From: Glycomyces tritici
GTDB lineage: Bacteria > Actinomycetota > Actinomycetes > Mycobacteriales > Micromonosporaceae
Assembly (NCBI RefSeq): GCF_030403505.1
Contig: NZ_JAUEMJ010000016.1
Location: 1-63,017, forward strand
Direction: 5' to 3'
Length of the DNA stretch: 63,017 bases
Of the stretch, positions 43,033 to 52,614 are shown piece by piece (within the stretch, counting starts at the first letter, position 1; every line of letters begins with the position of its first letter). The notes beneath the pieces were generated by a model. It saw only the letters and a list, made by a program, of their open reading frames with translations. It ran no database searches and was not told the DNA's origin. The translations under genes were made by a program, and so were the position numbers.

Positions 43033-44403
43033 CTACTCGCCCGCTCGCCTCCGGGCCGCGGCGATCAGCGCCACCGCGCCGACTGCGACCAGCACGGCCG
43101 CCGTGATGATGAACGCCCGCATGTCGCCGCCGGTGGCCGCCAGGTTGCCGTCGCCGCCGGAACCGTGCGCGCCGTCGGAACCGTTCGAGCCGTCGGGGCC
43201 ACTGCTGCCGGTGCCGGTGGTGGTGTCGCCGGACGGCAAGGTGGTGACGTCGCCGGTGGTCGGGGCATCGGTGCTGCCGTTGGCGGTGGGGTCCACATCG
43301 TCGTCGCAGGTCAGCTCTGCCTGGAACGGGAAGTGGTGGATCTCGCCGCCGTTCTCGCCGACCTCGCCGAGGCTCGCGTTCCTGGCGATGATCTGGCCTT
43401 CGACGTTGGTGGGGCTGATGTCGGAGTAATCGGCGTAGGGGGCGAGGATCGAGCCCTCGACGGAGTCGCCCGAGGCGATGCGCAGCCGCGCGGTCTCGTT
43501 GAAGTTCCACAGGATGTAAGGCGCTTGCGGGCCGCTGATGCCGGCTTGGGTCGCGACCTTCCAGTCGAATTCGTCGCCGGTGGAGGAGGTGTCGACGTTG
43601 ATCAGGAGCGGGGTGTAGGTGCTCGGCCGGTCGAGGAAGACGAGGTCCGCCATGGCGTTCAGATCCTCGCCCGTCACGCTGAGGATGTTGGTGACGCCCT
43701 TCTTGAGGGCGATCCGGATCTGCTGGTTCTGCTGCACCTGGCCCTTGGGCACGGTCGCGCCCTGATCGTCCTTCATCACGACCTCGTGCGCGTCGCACGC
43801 GTACAGGTCGGCCGCGTTCGCCCGGAGCTCGGTGAAGGCCGCCTCGAAGTCGATCGGGGAGGTCGGGCCCACTGATGAGATCGGCTGCTGCATGTTCAGC
43901 TGGATCCTGGGCGTCGAGTCGTAGCCTGTACCGGCCGCGACCACATGGGTGTTCACCGAGGCGTTGTTGGCGTCTTCGTTCAGCACCCGGGCGCCGTTCA
44001 GGTCGCCGACCTTCACGTAGTCGTGAACCTGGACCACCGAGGTCGCCGGGTCCTGTGCGAAGTCGATCCGGCCGCCTACGACGAGGGCGCTCGGTTCGGT
44101 GTCTCCCGGTGCGGTGAAGGAGCTCGCGTCGTGGATGTTGACGTTGTACGACCCCGCGATGACGAGGTTGCCGCCCGTCGCGATCCCGCCCTCGGACTCG
44201 GTCGAGGCGAGCACCGTCTCGTTCTCGACGAACGCGTTGTAGCCGAGGGCCCTCGCGAGCGGATCGACGGAGACTGGCGCCGCTTGCGCTGTCGGAACCG
44301 TGGCGGCCGTGGCCAGTGCCGCCACGGCGACGATGCCGGCGGCGCCGAGAACGGCCATGCGCTGTGCTCGGACTCGGTGCGTGGTCTTCGGCGGCGTGTA
44401 CAT
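43033..44403 (-). CDS. cell-wall-anchored choice-of-anchor A family protein
   Basis: 456 residues. Signal peptide about 1-41 (MAVLGAAGIVAVAALATAAT, AQA-A). The choice-of-anchor A domain begins with PLARALGYNAFVENETV and includes SEGGIATGGNLVIAGSYNV, ALVVGGRI and the late DSVEGSILAPYADYSDI. A Gly/Thr/Ser-rich linker leads to the sorting signal LAATGG, a membrane helix (AFIITAAVLVAVGAVALIAA) and RRRAGE. Probably sortase E-linked to peptidoglycan. Confidence 0.9.
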   Translation of the reverse strand: MYTPPKTTHRVRAQRMAVLGAAGIVAVAALATAATVPTAQAAPVSVDPLARALGYNAFVENETVLASTESEGGIATGGNLVIAGSYNVNIHDASSFTAPGDTEPSALVVGGRIDFAQDPATSVVQVHDYVKVGDLNGARVLNEDANNASVNTHVVAAGTGYDSTPRIQLNMQQPISSVGPTSPIDFEAAFTELRANAADLYACDAHEVVMKDDQGATVPKGQVQQNQQIRIALKKGVTNILSVTGEDLNAMADLVFLDRPSTYTPLLINVDTSSTGDEFDWKVATQAGISGPQAPYILWNFNETARLRIASGDSVEGSILAPYADYSDISPTNVEGQIIARNASLGEVGENGGEIHHFPFQAELTCDDDVDPTANGSTDAPTTGDVTTLPSGDTTTGTGSSGPDGSNGSDGAHGSGGDGNLAATGGDMRAFIITAAVLVAVGAVALIAAARRRAGE

Positions 44404-44645
44404 GCTGCTCCCCCTGGAGTGGACGATGGTCGACTGCGGCGGGGGGAATGCGCGCCTGAGCCTAGCAAGTCAGACGCGGATCAAGTGGGGTGAAACGCGT
44501 GTATCAGGCGAATCCGCGGGAGGTTCCGGGCCCCTTGCGCGGGCCGCGGCGCAGGGTCCGAACCTTGCCACTGCACGCCGCTTGTTAGAGGATTGGCCTT
44601 GTGGGGCAACCGAATCCGGTCCTCACATGACCAAGGAGGACCCCC

Positions 44646-45044
44646 ATGGAGCATTCCTACGGACGCCACGAGCGCGGACTCAAGACCCTGCAGCACCTCT
44701 CAGGCGAAGCCGAACCCACGGTCGTGACCTCGCTGGCCGACATCGCCCCGGACCTGGGCCGGTTCATCGCCGAGTTCGCGTACGGCGACGTCCTCACCCG
44801 TCCCGAACTCGACTTGCGCGACCGCGAGCTCGTCACCATCGGTGCGCTCGCGGCGCTGGGCAACGCCGCCCCGCAGCTGCGCTTCCACATCAACGGCGCC
44901 CTCAACGCCGGCTGCACTCGGGTCGAAGTGATCGAGGCGCTCATCCAGATCGCCGTCTATGCGGGGTTCCCGGCCGCCATCAACGCGGTCGAGGCCGCGA
45001 GGGAGGTCTTCGCCTCCCGCGACGCCGCGAACTCGCCGAACTGA
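44646..45044 (+). CDS. carboxymuconolactone decarboxylase-family protein
   Basis: 132 residues; AAGGAGG just upstream. CMD-like helical fold: YGDVLTRPELDLRDRELVTI, LRFHINGALNAGCTRVEVIE. It has a single Cys instead of the CxxC of AhpD, so it is more like the decarboxylase-type than the peroxidase-type branch. Substrate unknown. Confidence 0.88.
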   Translation: MEHSYGRHERGLKTLQHLSGEAEPTVVTSLADIAPDLGRFIAEFAYGDVLTRPELDLRDRELVTIGALAALGNAAPQLRFHINGALNAGCTRVEVIEALIQIAVYAGFPAAINAVEAAREVFASRDAANSPN

Positions 45045-45094
45045 GCCTTGCAGCAGGCTCGCCGGGCCGGGGCGCTTGAGATTCATTCTTATAA

Positions 45095-45134
45095 AGCCGA
45101 GGGGCGCATCGCGATCGCGATGCGCCCCTCGGCT
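45095..45134. terminator. 40-bp perfect palindrome, bidirectional terminator
   Basis: AGCCGAGGGGCGCATCGC GATC and mirror image, 18-bp stem or 20-bp half palindrome, between convergent genes (stop 45044 and stop 45241); the left side carries TTATAA on the minus-strand exit. Confidence 0.8.
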
Positions 45135-45240
45135 GTCGTACCCCGCTGGGAGTATTGATTTGGAAGTTCCCGGCCTCGGCGAAGCTTGCGAGCCGAAACT
45201 CAATGCGGGGTCCGATTTGAAGGCTAGCGCCCCCAATGTC

Positions 45241-46398
45241 TTAGAGATACTGCCCGATCTGCTGCTGCGGGATCGGGGACTCCGTCCGCGTCGGGTCCGT
45301 GCCGCCGCGCCGCGCGTACAGCTCGGCGAGGGTCATCGGCTCGCGCACCGCGTCGCCGCCGAGCCAGTCGCTCGACTCCAGCGCCGAAAGCGCCCCGACC
45401 TCGATCTGCGCCAGGCACCGCCCGGGCCGCACCACGGCCGGATGCAGCCGGTCGAGCCGCTCGTTCGTCGTGATCGCGACCATGATCTCGCGCCCCTGCC
45501 CGAGCAGGCCGTCCGTCAGGTTCAGCAGCCGCGCCAGCGACTGCCCCGACGCCTCCTTCGCCTCACCGCGGATGAGCTCGTCGCAGTCCTCCAGGACCAT
45601 CAACCGCCAGTGCCCGCGCCGCGGCTCGTCCGGATTCAGGTCCGCGTCCAGCACCAGGTCCATCTCCGACCCGATGATGACCTCCATCAGGTAGGACGGG
45701 TCCGCGAAGAACGCCTCCGGGTCCAGCACCGTGTCCACCTGGCACCACGGCGCCCACTCGCGCGCCAAAGCCCGCAGCGCCGTCGTCTTGCCGGTCCCGG
45801 GCGGGCCGTGGAACAGCACCAGCCGCCCCGCCACGTCCGAAGCCCGCGTCGCCATCAGCTTCCCCAGCGCCGAACCGGCGCTCGAGGAGTAGTTCCGCTC
45901 GATCTCGGGCCAGCGCGGCGCGCTGATCGACCGCGTGGACCGGAACGGTCCCCGCGCCGACCGGTACCAGAAGCCCATGTCGACCTTGTCCTCGCCGACC
46001 TCCTCGACCGAGCCGGTCCGGTCGGTCAGGTAGGCGGCGATCTCCTCGGCGCGCTCGCGCGTCACCGCCGTCACGACCGCCTGGCCCGAACCGTCCCGCC
46101 ACCGCTGCGTCCGCAGGGTCCAGCCGTCACCGGTGACCAGTTGCAGAAAAGAGGCCCCGGAAATCGACCGTACGAGTGAACCGCCCTCAGGTATGAGGTC
46201 CACGTCGTCGGCGACCATGTCGAGCGCCCGCACCACCGCGTGCGGCTGCGCCCCGGAAACGTACGCGTCCAGAGCCATGAGGTTCAGCACGTTCGACGGA
46301 TCGTCCGAGCCGTCGAGCGTGAAGTGCATGTTGCCGAGCACGCCGCCGCTCCCCTGAAGCAGGTTCATGATCTCACCGCGTCTTTCGATGATTCCCAT
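45241..46398 (-). CDS. AAA+ ATPase with DUF5925 N-terminal domain
   Basis: 385 residues from ATG 46398 (GGTGGA upstream; ATG 46368 is an alternative). The N-terminal half matches the DUF5925 type found in actinomycetes (HFTLDGSDDPSNVLNLMALD). The C-terminal AAA domain has Walker A HGPPGTGKTTALRAL, Walker B LMVLEDCDELI and sensor ITTNERLDRLHPAVVRPGR with an arginine finger. Probable remodelling ATPase; substrate unknown. Confidence 0.88.
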   Translation of the reverse strand: MGIIERRGEIMNLLQGSGGVLGNMHFTLDGSDDPSNVLNLMALDAYVSGAQPHAVVRALDMVADDVDLIPEGGSLVRSISGASFLQLVTGDGWTLRTQRWRDGSGQAVVTAVTRERAEEIAAYLTDRTGSVEEVGEDKVDMGFWYRSARGPFRSTRSISAPRWPEIERNYSSSAGSALGKLMATRASDVAGRLVLFHGPPGTGKTTALRALAREWAPWCQVDTVLDPEAFFADPSYLMEVIIGSEMDLVLDADLNPDEPRRGHWRLMVLEDCDELIRGEAKEASGQSLARLLNLTDGLLGQGREIMVAITTNERLDRLHPAVVRPGRCLAQIEVGALSALESSDWLGGDAVREPMTLAELYARRGGTDPTRTESPIPQQQIGQYL

Positions 46399-46602
46399 CG
46401 CGATCCACCATAGAAAACTACGGCGACGCTGCCGCCGCCGTGACTGCCATCGCACGGCATAGCCTGCCGCACTCCGTGACCGTGCCTTTTTTGACTGTGT
46501 CCTGCAACCATGACACGGCTGCACGCGCCCGCGGGGCGCGCCGTGGAGTTGCAGGAGACGACTGGGCCCCACCCGGTGGGGCGTGAGCTGGAACAATCAG
46601 CC

Positions 46603-48669
46603 ATGCTGGGTTACGTGACCGCATCGACCGAGACCAGCCAAAACACCGCCGCTACCATACCTGGCGGCGGCGCGGGGTCCCGAAGCGGGCAGCAGGCGCG
46701 GCACCGGCGCGGACTGCGCGCGCTGGCGGTCGCCGCGGCAGTGCTCGCGGGACTCGCCGTCGCCGTGATCGCGCTCGACCTCGGCGGGGCCGTGGACGTC
46801 GCGGAGCTGCCCGGCCTGTCGACCGCCGACCCCACCGTCACCTGGGCCGCCGGCCTTCTCAAGTACGGGTACGACCTCGCGATGCTCGCCGCGGTCGGCT
46901 GCATGATCGCCGCCGCGTGCTTCCTGCCCGGGCGCCAGGGCGACCGCGCCCGGCTCACCGGCCAGTCCTGGCGGTGGCTGCGCGTCGGCGCCGCCGCCTC
47001 CGGCATCTGGGCGGCCGTCGCGCTGGTGAGCCTGCCGGTCGACTTCGCGAACTCGTTCGCCCGCCCGCTCGGCGGGGTCACCGCCTTGGGCCTGTGGTCG
47101 TACGTGGGCCAGTACGAGCAGGGGCAGGCGCTCGGCCTGACCGCGCTCCTCGCGACCGCCGCGGCCGTGGTCGCGGCGCGGGCGTTCACGATCCCCGGCG
47201 CGGTGTGCGCGGCCGCCCTCGCGCTCGCGGCGGCGCTCCCGCCGGTGTTCACCGGGCACTCGGCGTCGAACGGCAACCACCAGATCGCCGTCGACGGCCT
47301 CCTCATCCACGTGGTCGCCGCCGCGTTCTGGGCGGGCGGCCTGTTCGCGCTGTTCATCGCCCGCCGCGACCCCCTCGTCGCCGCCCGCCGCTACTCCGCC
47401 GCCGCCGTGTTCGCCTACGCGGCGATCGGCTTCTCGGGTCTGATCGTGTTCTGCGCCAACGTGAACCTCACAGACCTGTGGACGTCCCCGTACGGGCGCA
47501 TCGCGCTCGCGAAGCTCGTGGTCCTCGCGATCGGCGGGGTCTTCGGCTGGGCGCACCGGCGCGCCACCCTGCCGCGCATCGCCGAGGGGGACCGCAGCGC
47601 GTTCACGCGCCTGGCCGCGGTCGAGCTGGGGCTCATGGCCGCCGCGTTCGGCCTCGCCTCGTCCCTGTCGGTGACGCCGCCGCCGTCGGAGGAGCTGCCG
47701 GACCCGAACACGGCCCTGCTCGGCTTCCCCACGCCCGGCCCGCTCTCGTTCTCGTCGATCGTCCTCGACTGGTACCCGTCCGTGCTGTTCTGCACGGCCG
47801 GTCTGGCACTCGTGGGCGCGTACGTCGCGGGCGTCGTGCGCCTGCGCCGCCGCGGCGACGCCTGGCCCTGGTACCGCACGGCCCTGTGGATCGCCGGGTG
47901 GGCCGTCGTCGTCATCACCACCTCCTCGGGGCTCAGCAAGTACGGGATGGTGCTGTTCAGCGCGCACATGGTGCAGCACATGGCGTTGAACATGCTCGCG
48001 CCGATCCTGCTCGTGCTGGCCGCTCCGGTGACGCTCGCGCTGCGGGCCCTCAGGCCCGACCGCGCCGGCGGGCCGCGCGAATGGCTGCTCGCGGCGATCC
48101 ACTCACGCTGGTCGCAGTTCGTGTCGCGCCCGCTCGTGGCCCTGTTCGTCTACCTGACGAGCCTGTACCTCATGTACTTCACGGGCATGTTCGAGTGGGC
48201 GATGCGCTCGCACTTCGGGCACCTGTTCATGACCATGCACTTCCTGGCCGCCGGGAGCCTGTTCTTCTGGGTCGTCATCGGCCCGGACCCGAAGCCGCGC
48301 CCGCTCTCCTACCCGGCGAAGGTGCTCCTCTACTTCGTGTCGATCGTCTTCCACGCGATCTTCGGGCTCACACTCATGATGGGCACCAACCTGATCGCGG
48401 TCGACTGGTACACCCAGATCGCCATCCCGTGGGTGGGCGACCTCCTCGCCGACCAGCGCGCGGGGGGCGGCATCGCGTGGGCGTTCGGGGAGATCCCGAG
48501 CCTCATCATCATCGCGGTGCTCATCGCGCAGTGGACGCGCTCGGAGGACCGCGAAGGCCGCCGCCTCGACCGGATGGCCGAGCGCGCCGCCGCCTCGGGC
48601 CGCCCCGAGGACGACCCGCACGAGGTCTACAACGCGTACCTGGCCGGCCTCGACCAGGAACGCCGCTGA
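46603..48669 (+). CDS. CopD/CtaG-type copper and cytochrome c oxidase assembly membrane protein
   Basis: 688 residues from ATG 46603 (earlier in-frame ATG 46510 gives a non-hydrophobic extension). About 16 membrane helices. The N-terminal half is a CopD copper-transport domain (TGHSASNGNHQIAVDGLLIH). The C-terminal half is a CtaG/caa3-assembly domain with His residues in FSAHMVQHMALNMLAPILL and FGHLFMTMHFLAAGSLFFW. It likely delivers copper to the terminal oxidase. It is divergent from the AAA gene. Confidence 0.92.
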   Translation: MLGYVTASTETSQNTAATIPGGGAGSRSGQQARHRRGLRALAVAAAVLAGLAVAVIALDLGGAVDVAELPGLSTADPTVTWAAGLLKYGYDLAMLAAVGCMIAAACFLPGRQGDRARLTGQSWRWLRVGAAASGIWAAVALVSLPVDFANSFARPLGGVTALGLWSYVGQYEQGQALGLTALLATAAAVVAARAFTIPGAVCAAALALAAALPPVFTGHSASNGNHQIAVDGLLIHVVAAAFWAGGLFALFIARRDPLVAARRYSAAAVFAYAAIGFSGLIVFCANVNLTDLWTSPYGRIALAKLVVLAIGGVFGWAHRRATLPRIAEGDRSAFTRLAAVELGLMAAAFGLASSLSVTPPPSEELPDPNTALLGFPTPGPLSFSSIVLDWYPSVLFCTAGLALVGAYVAGVVRLRRRGDAWPWYRTALWIAGWAVVVITTSSGLSKYGMVLFSAHMVQHMALNMLAPILLVLAAPVTLALRALRPDRAGGPREWLLAAIHSRWSQFVSRPLVALFVYLTSLYLMYFTGMFEWAMRSHFGHLFMTMHFLAAGSLFFWVVIGPDPKPRPLSYPAKVLLYFVSIVFHAIFGLTLMMGTNLIAVDWYTQIAIPWVGDLLADQRAGGGIAWAFGEIPSLIIIAVLIAQWTRSEDREGRRLDRMAERAAASGRPEDDPHEVYNAYLAGLDQERR

Positions 48670-48747
48670 AGAACAGGACATTCGGCAGGGGTCAAACCGG
48701 TCGTTAGACAGATGCGGCCCAGGCGTACCCGAACGTAATGTGGCTCC

Positions 48748-49896
48748 ATGACCGCAGAAAACGTTCGATTCGAGACGCTCGCCGTCCACGCCGCCGAACC
48801 CCGGCCCGCACACGGCCGCTCCGTCGTCTTCCCCATCTACCAGGGCACGGTCTACGAGATCGAACCCGGTGGCGGCGTCGACTACATCCGCTACTCCAAC
48901 ACGCCGACCCAGGCCTACCTGCAGGAGAAGCTCGCCGCCCTCGAAGGCGCCGAGGCCGCCGTCGCCACCGCCTCGGGGATGGCCGCGATCAGCACCGCGC
49001 TCCGCAGCGTCCTCGCCGCGGGCGACCGCATCATCGTCGCCGGGAACATCTACGGCGGCACCCACGCCCTCCTCGCCGAGGAGTCCCGCCGGTCCGGCTG
49101 GGGCGTCGACTTCGTCGACGCCGCCGATCCGGAGGCCTGGGCCGCGGTCCTGACCCCCGAGACGAAGGCGGTCTACGTCGAGTCGATCACCAACCCGCTC
49201 GTCAGGGTCGGCGACCTCGTGGGGCTCGCCGCGTTCGCGCGGGAGCACGGCCTGACCTCGATCATCGACAACACGTTCCCGACCCCGATGCTGTTCCGGC
49301 CGCACAGCATCGGCTACGACCTGGTGTGCCACTCGGCGACCAAGGGGTTGAACGGGCACTCCGACCTCGTCGCGGGCGTCGTCACCGGCTCGGCCGAGCG
49401 GATCGAGCAGGTGCGGCACTTCCTGATGCTGTACGGCGGCAGCATCGACCCGCACGTCGCGTTCCTGCTCTCGCGCGGCCTGAAGACCCTGGCGATCCGG
49501 GTCAAGGCGCAGGGGGAGAACGCGCTGGCGCTGGCGCGGTTCCTGGAGGGGCACAGCGCGATCGCCGAGGTGCACTACCCGGGGCTGGAGTCGCACCCCG
49601 ACCATGCGCGGGCCGCGGCGCTGTTCTCCGGGTTCGGTTCGATGCTGGCGTTCCGGCCGGTCGGGGGCCTGGAGGCGGCGGAGCGGCTGCTGAAGTCGCT
49701 GGAGATCCCGTATGCGGCGGCGAGTCTGGGAGGGGTGGAGTCGCTGGTGACGCGCCCGGCGATCAGCAGCCACGCGAAGCTGACCGCCGAGGAGCGGGCC
49801 GCAGCGGGCATCGCAGACGACCTCATTCGCTTCTCCACGGGCATCGAGGCGGCCGAGGACCTCATTGCGGACTTCGGGAGGGCGCTGAACGAATAG
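48748..49896 (+). CDS. trans-sulfuration PLP enzyme (cystathionine gamma-lyase/synthase family)
   Basis: 382 residues of the Cys/Met-metabolism PLP family: YSNTPTQAYLQEKLAALEGA, the cofactor region ATASGMAAIS, DNTFPTPMLFRPHSIGYD, and PLP-Lys in CHSATKGLNGHSD. 382 residues suits the family. The exact reaction (gamma-synthase, gamma-lyase or O-acetylhomoserine sulfhydrylase) cannot be decided from the sequence alone. Confidence 0.93.
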   Translation: MTAENVRFETLAVHAAEPRPAHGRSVVFPIYQGTVYEIEPGGGVDYIRYSNTPTQAYLQEKLAALEGAEAAVATASGMAAISTALRSVLAAGDRIIVAGNIYGGTHALLAEESRRSGWGVDFVDAADPEAWAAVLTPETKAVYVESITNPLVRVGDLVGLAAFAREHGLTSIIDNTFPTPMLFRPHSIGYDLVCHSATKGLNGHSDLVAGVVTGSAERIEQVRHFLMLYGGSIDPHVAFLLSRGLKTLAIRVKAQGENALALARFLEGHSAIAEVHYPGLESHPDHARAAALFSGFGSMLAFRPVGGLEAAERLLKSLEIPYAAASLGGVESLVTRPAISSHAKLTAEERAAAGIADDLIRFSTGIEAAEDLIADFGRALNE

Positions 49897-49922
49897 ACAG
49901 TGGAAAGCCTGCCCGGCCTGCC

Positions 49923-49950
49923 CGGCCTGCCCGGACCGCCGGGCAGGCCG
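49923..49950 (+). terminator. hairpin terminator with short tandem repeats
   Basis: CGGCCTGCCCGG, loop ACCG, CCGGGCAGGCCG; three tandem CCTGCCCGG copies precede it. Located between convergent genes. Confidence 0.7.
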
Positions 49951-50006
49951 TCAGGCGAACGGCGGCCGGATGATCGGGCCGCCCCGGGGCGTCGGCCGGG
50001 TGGTGG

Positions 50007-50894
50007 TCAGGCCCTTCTGCTCCAGTGGGGCATGGGGATCGGGGCGAACCTGATCCTCGTGCCGGGGCGGGCTTGGGCGGCGGCGGCCTGGGCTTCGGGG
50101 CCGACGACGCCGATGACGGGGTAGCCGCCCGTGGTCGGGTGGTCGGCGCCGAAGAGGATCGGCTGGCCGTTCGGGGGGACCTGGAGTGCTCCGGCGACGA
50201 TGCCTTCGCTCGGCAGCTCCGCGGTGTCGATGCGCCGCAGGGCGGGGCCGTCGAGGCGCAGGCCGATCCGGTTGGAGTGCTCCGAGACGGTCCACACCCC
50301 GCGGGCGAGCTCTGCGATCGCCTCGGGGCGGAACCACTCGAGGCGGGGGCCCAGGTGCAGCTTCATGACGAGCTCCTCACTCACCCCGGCCCAGGGCGCC
50401 GGCCACTGCGTGGGCAGCGGCGGGTGCGCGGGGCTGGGGCCGAGCGGGATCGTGTCGCCGTCGGCCAGGGGCGCTGGGCCGAGACCGGAGAGGAGGCAGG
50501 TCGAGTGCGAGCCGAGGCTCGACTTCGGGTGCAGCCCTCCGGAGAACGCCAGGTACGACCGGACGCCGACCTCGGCGGGCCCGGCGTCCAGCACCGAACC
50601 GGCCTTGAGCTTCACCGGCTGGCCCCACGCCTCCGGGCGTCCGTCCACAGTGACCGGGCAGGGCGCGCCGCCCACGACCACGGTCACGTTCCGGTGCGCC
50701 TTCACGGTGGCGCCGTTCAGGGTCGTCTCGAGCGCGCAAGCCCCGGTGGGGTTGCCCGCCAACTGGTTCGCGAGCCGCCATGAGGGGCGGTCGGCCGCGC
50801 CGGAGGGCGGCACCGCGAGGTGGCCCCAGCCGGGGCGACCGGCGTCCTGGCAGGTGGTGAGCACGCCTGCGCGCAGGATCTCGATGTGGCTCAT
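50007..50894 (-). CDS. pxpC: 5-oxoprolinase subunit C
   Basis: 295 residues, biotin-dependent carboxyltransferase/KipA fold: ILRAGVLTTCQDAGRPGWGHLAVPPSGAAD, YLAFSGGLH, HSNRIGLRLDGP, ADHPTTGGYPVIGVV. With PxpA and PxpB it hydrolyses 5-oxoproline (pyroglutamate) to glutamate using ATP. ATG 50894 overlaps the pxpB stop in an ATGA. Confidence 0.94.
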   Translation of the reverse strand: MSHIEILRAGVLTTCQDAGRPGWGHLAVPPSGAADRPSWRLANQLAGNPTGACALETTLNGATVKAHRNVTVVVGGAPCPVTVDGRPEAWGQPVKLKAGSVLDAGPAEVGVRSYLAFSGGLHPKSSLGSHSTCLLSGLGPAPLADGDTIPLGPSPAHPPLPTQWPAPWAGVSEELVMKLHLGPRLEWFRPEAIAELARGVWTVSEHSNRIGLRLDGPALRRIDTAELPSEGIVAGALQVPPNGQPILFGADHPTTGGYPVIGVVGPEAQAAAAQARPGTRIRFAPIPMPHWSRRA

Positions 50895-51550
50895 ACCCGC
50901 ACCGCCGCGAATCGCACCTTGGTGCCGGGGACGAGGAGCGCCGCGGGTTCGCGGTGCTCGTTCCACAGCCGGCCCGGGTTCGTCATCGTCGCGATGAGCT
51001 GCCACCCGCCGGGGCTCGAGCGCGGGTACACGCCCGTGTAGGGCCCGGCGATGGCCACGGACCCGGCCGGGACCGAGGTCCGCGGGGTCTCGCGGCGCGG
51101 CACCTGGTACTCCTCGGGCAGGCCCTCGAGGTACGCGAAGCCGGGGGAGAACCCGCAGAACGCCGCCTCGAACTCGATGCCGGAGTGGATGTCCGCCACC
51201 GCTTCGGGGCTCACGCCCCACATCTTCGCCACGGCCTCGAGGTCGCGTCCGTCGTAGCAGACGGGGATCTCGACGGCCTCGCCCGCCGACTCGGGCTCCT
51301 CCGTGAGCGGCCAGCCGGGGAGTTCGGCGGCCAGCAGTTCGGGTTCGTCGATGCCGTCGACGAGCACCGTCGTAGCGCCCGGCACCAGGTCGGCGGCCTC
51401 CAGGAGCCCTGACATGCGCCGGGCCTGGAGCGAGCGGTAGCAGGCGCGCGCGAGCGCGGTGGTGCCGCAGTCGATCAGGATGCCGCGCGGTCCGGCCGGC
51501 AGCGGCCGGAGCCCCCGGCCGGAGGTGGGTGCGGTGGGTCTGGTGCTCAC
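50891..51550 (-). CDS. pxpB: 5-oxoprolinase subunit B
   Basis: 219 residues, KipI/allophanate hydrolase subunit 1 fold: EIPVCYDGRDLEAVAKMWG, FCGFSPGFAYLEGLPEEYQV, SVAIAGPYTGVYPRSSPGGW. N-terminal 25 residues are Pro/Arg-rich. Start overlaps the pxpA stop. Middle gene of the operon. Confidence 0.94.
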   Translation of the reverse strand: MSTRPTAPTSGRGLRPLPAGPRGILIDCGTTALARACYRSLQARRMSGLLEAADLVPGATTVLVDGIDEPELLAAELPGWPLTEEPESAGEAVEIPVCYDGRDLEAVAKMWGVSPEAVADIHSGIEFEAAFCGFSPGFAYLEGLPEEYQVPRRETPRTSVPAGSVAIAGPYTGVYPRSSPGGWQLIATMTNPGRLWNEHREPAALLVPGTKVRFAAVRV

Positions 51551-52290
51551 GAGAAAGCCTCCACGTCGATGCCTCGCTCAATCAATGCTGATCTGATCGA
51601 CGCGGCGACCGCCACCGCGTCGGGACCGTCGCCGTGCACGCAGATCGATTCGGCCGCAACAGGAGTGACAGTACCGTCGATCGCCGTCACGACGCCGTCG
51701 GCGGCGAGCGATACGGCCTGCGCCACCGCTTCGGCGGGTCCGAGGAGTGCTCCCGGGAGCCCGCGCGGCACGAGGTGCCCATCGGGAAGGTACCCGCGAT
51801 CGGCGAATGCCTCACCTATGACGCGGAGTCCGGCTTCGGCGGCGAGGAGGTCGAGCGTGCTCCCGCGCTGCGTGAGCAGCACGCCCACGCCCGCGATCGT
51901 CGCGCCCTCGATGACGGCGGCGGCCTGCACCGGGTCGCGCCCGGCACGGTGGTACAGCGCCCCATGGGGTTTCACATACGCCACGTCGGCGCCGGCGGCC
52001 TGGGCGAAGACCCGGAGCGCACCGATCTGGTAGGCGACTTCGGCGGCCAGCTCCTCCGGGGGGAGGTCGATCTCGCGCCGTCCGAACCCGGCGAGGTCCC
52101 GGTAGGAGACCTGGGCGCCGATGCGCACGCCTCCGGCGGCGGCGAGGGCGGTGACGCGGCGCAGTGTCAAGGGGTCCCCGGCGTGGAATCCGCACGCCAC
52201 ATTCGCGCTCGTGACGATGTGCAGCAGCGCGTCATCGTCCGTGAGCACCCAGCGACCGAAACCCTCCCCCAGGTCCGCGTTGAGGTCCAT
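51547..52290 (-). CDS. pxpA: 5-oxoprolinase subunit A (LamB/YcsF family)
   Basis: 247 residues: MDLNADLGEGFGRW, TSANVACGFHAGDP, YVKPHGALYHRAG, GEAFADRGYLPDGHLVPR are all family-defining. First gene of the compact pxpABC operon, transcribed leftward. Confidence 0.95.
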   Translation of the reverse strand: MDLNADLGEGFGRWVLTDDDALLHIVTSANVACGFHAGDPLTLRRVTALAAAGGVRIGAQVSYRDLAGFGRREIDLPPEELAAEVAYQIGALRVFAQAAGADVAYVKPHGALYHRAGRDPVQAAAVIEGATIAGVGVLLTQRGSTLDLLAAEAGLRVIGEAFADRGYLPDGHLVPRGLPGALLGPAEAVAQAVSLAADGVVTAIDGTVTPVAAESICVHGDGPDAVAVAASIRSALIERGIDVEAFS

Positions 52291-52614
52291 GACTAAACGG
52301 TACCGGAGTGCGCGGGATTCGGGCGCTTCGGGAACGGGGGGAGAAACCCCACCCTCACCCCACCCGTCCGGGTGAGTCGGGGACTGGCGCCGCGCTCGAA
52401 CGGGCGCAGCGGCGGCCGTGTGTCTGGAGCGGTCCAGTGGGGCCTGAGTTCAGCGTCGAATGCGCACCAATATGGACAGAGTCGACATCGTGACTCTCGG
52501 TAAACAGAGTTACCAAAGGCCCTGGTAGACAGTGATATTCGGGGGACCCGAAAGTGGCGCCCCCGGTCTATGCTGATACTCACATTTGAGTCCACTGAGA
52601 CCCTCGGAGGCGGC
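52291..52614. other. divergent intergenic region
   Basis: 324 bp between pxpA and the YbaB-like gene. No gene evident. It holds the inverted repeat at 52499-52514 and probably the promoters of both operons. Confidence 0.5.
52499..52514. promoter_or_regulatory. inverted repeat upstream of the toxin island
   Basis: GGTAA ACAGAG TTACC, 5-bp arms and 6-base spacer, 100 bases upstream of the YbaB-like ATG. Similar in layout, not in sequence, to the repeat at 3513-3530 before the other YbaB operon. Confidence 0.35.
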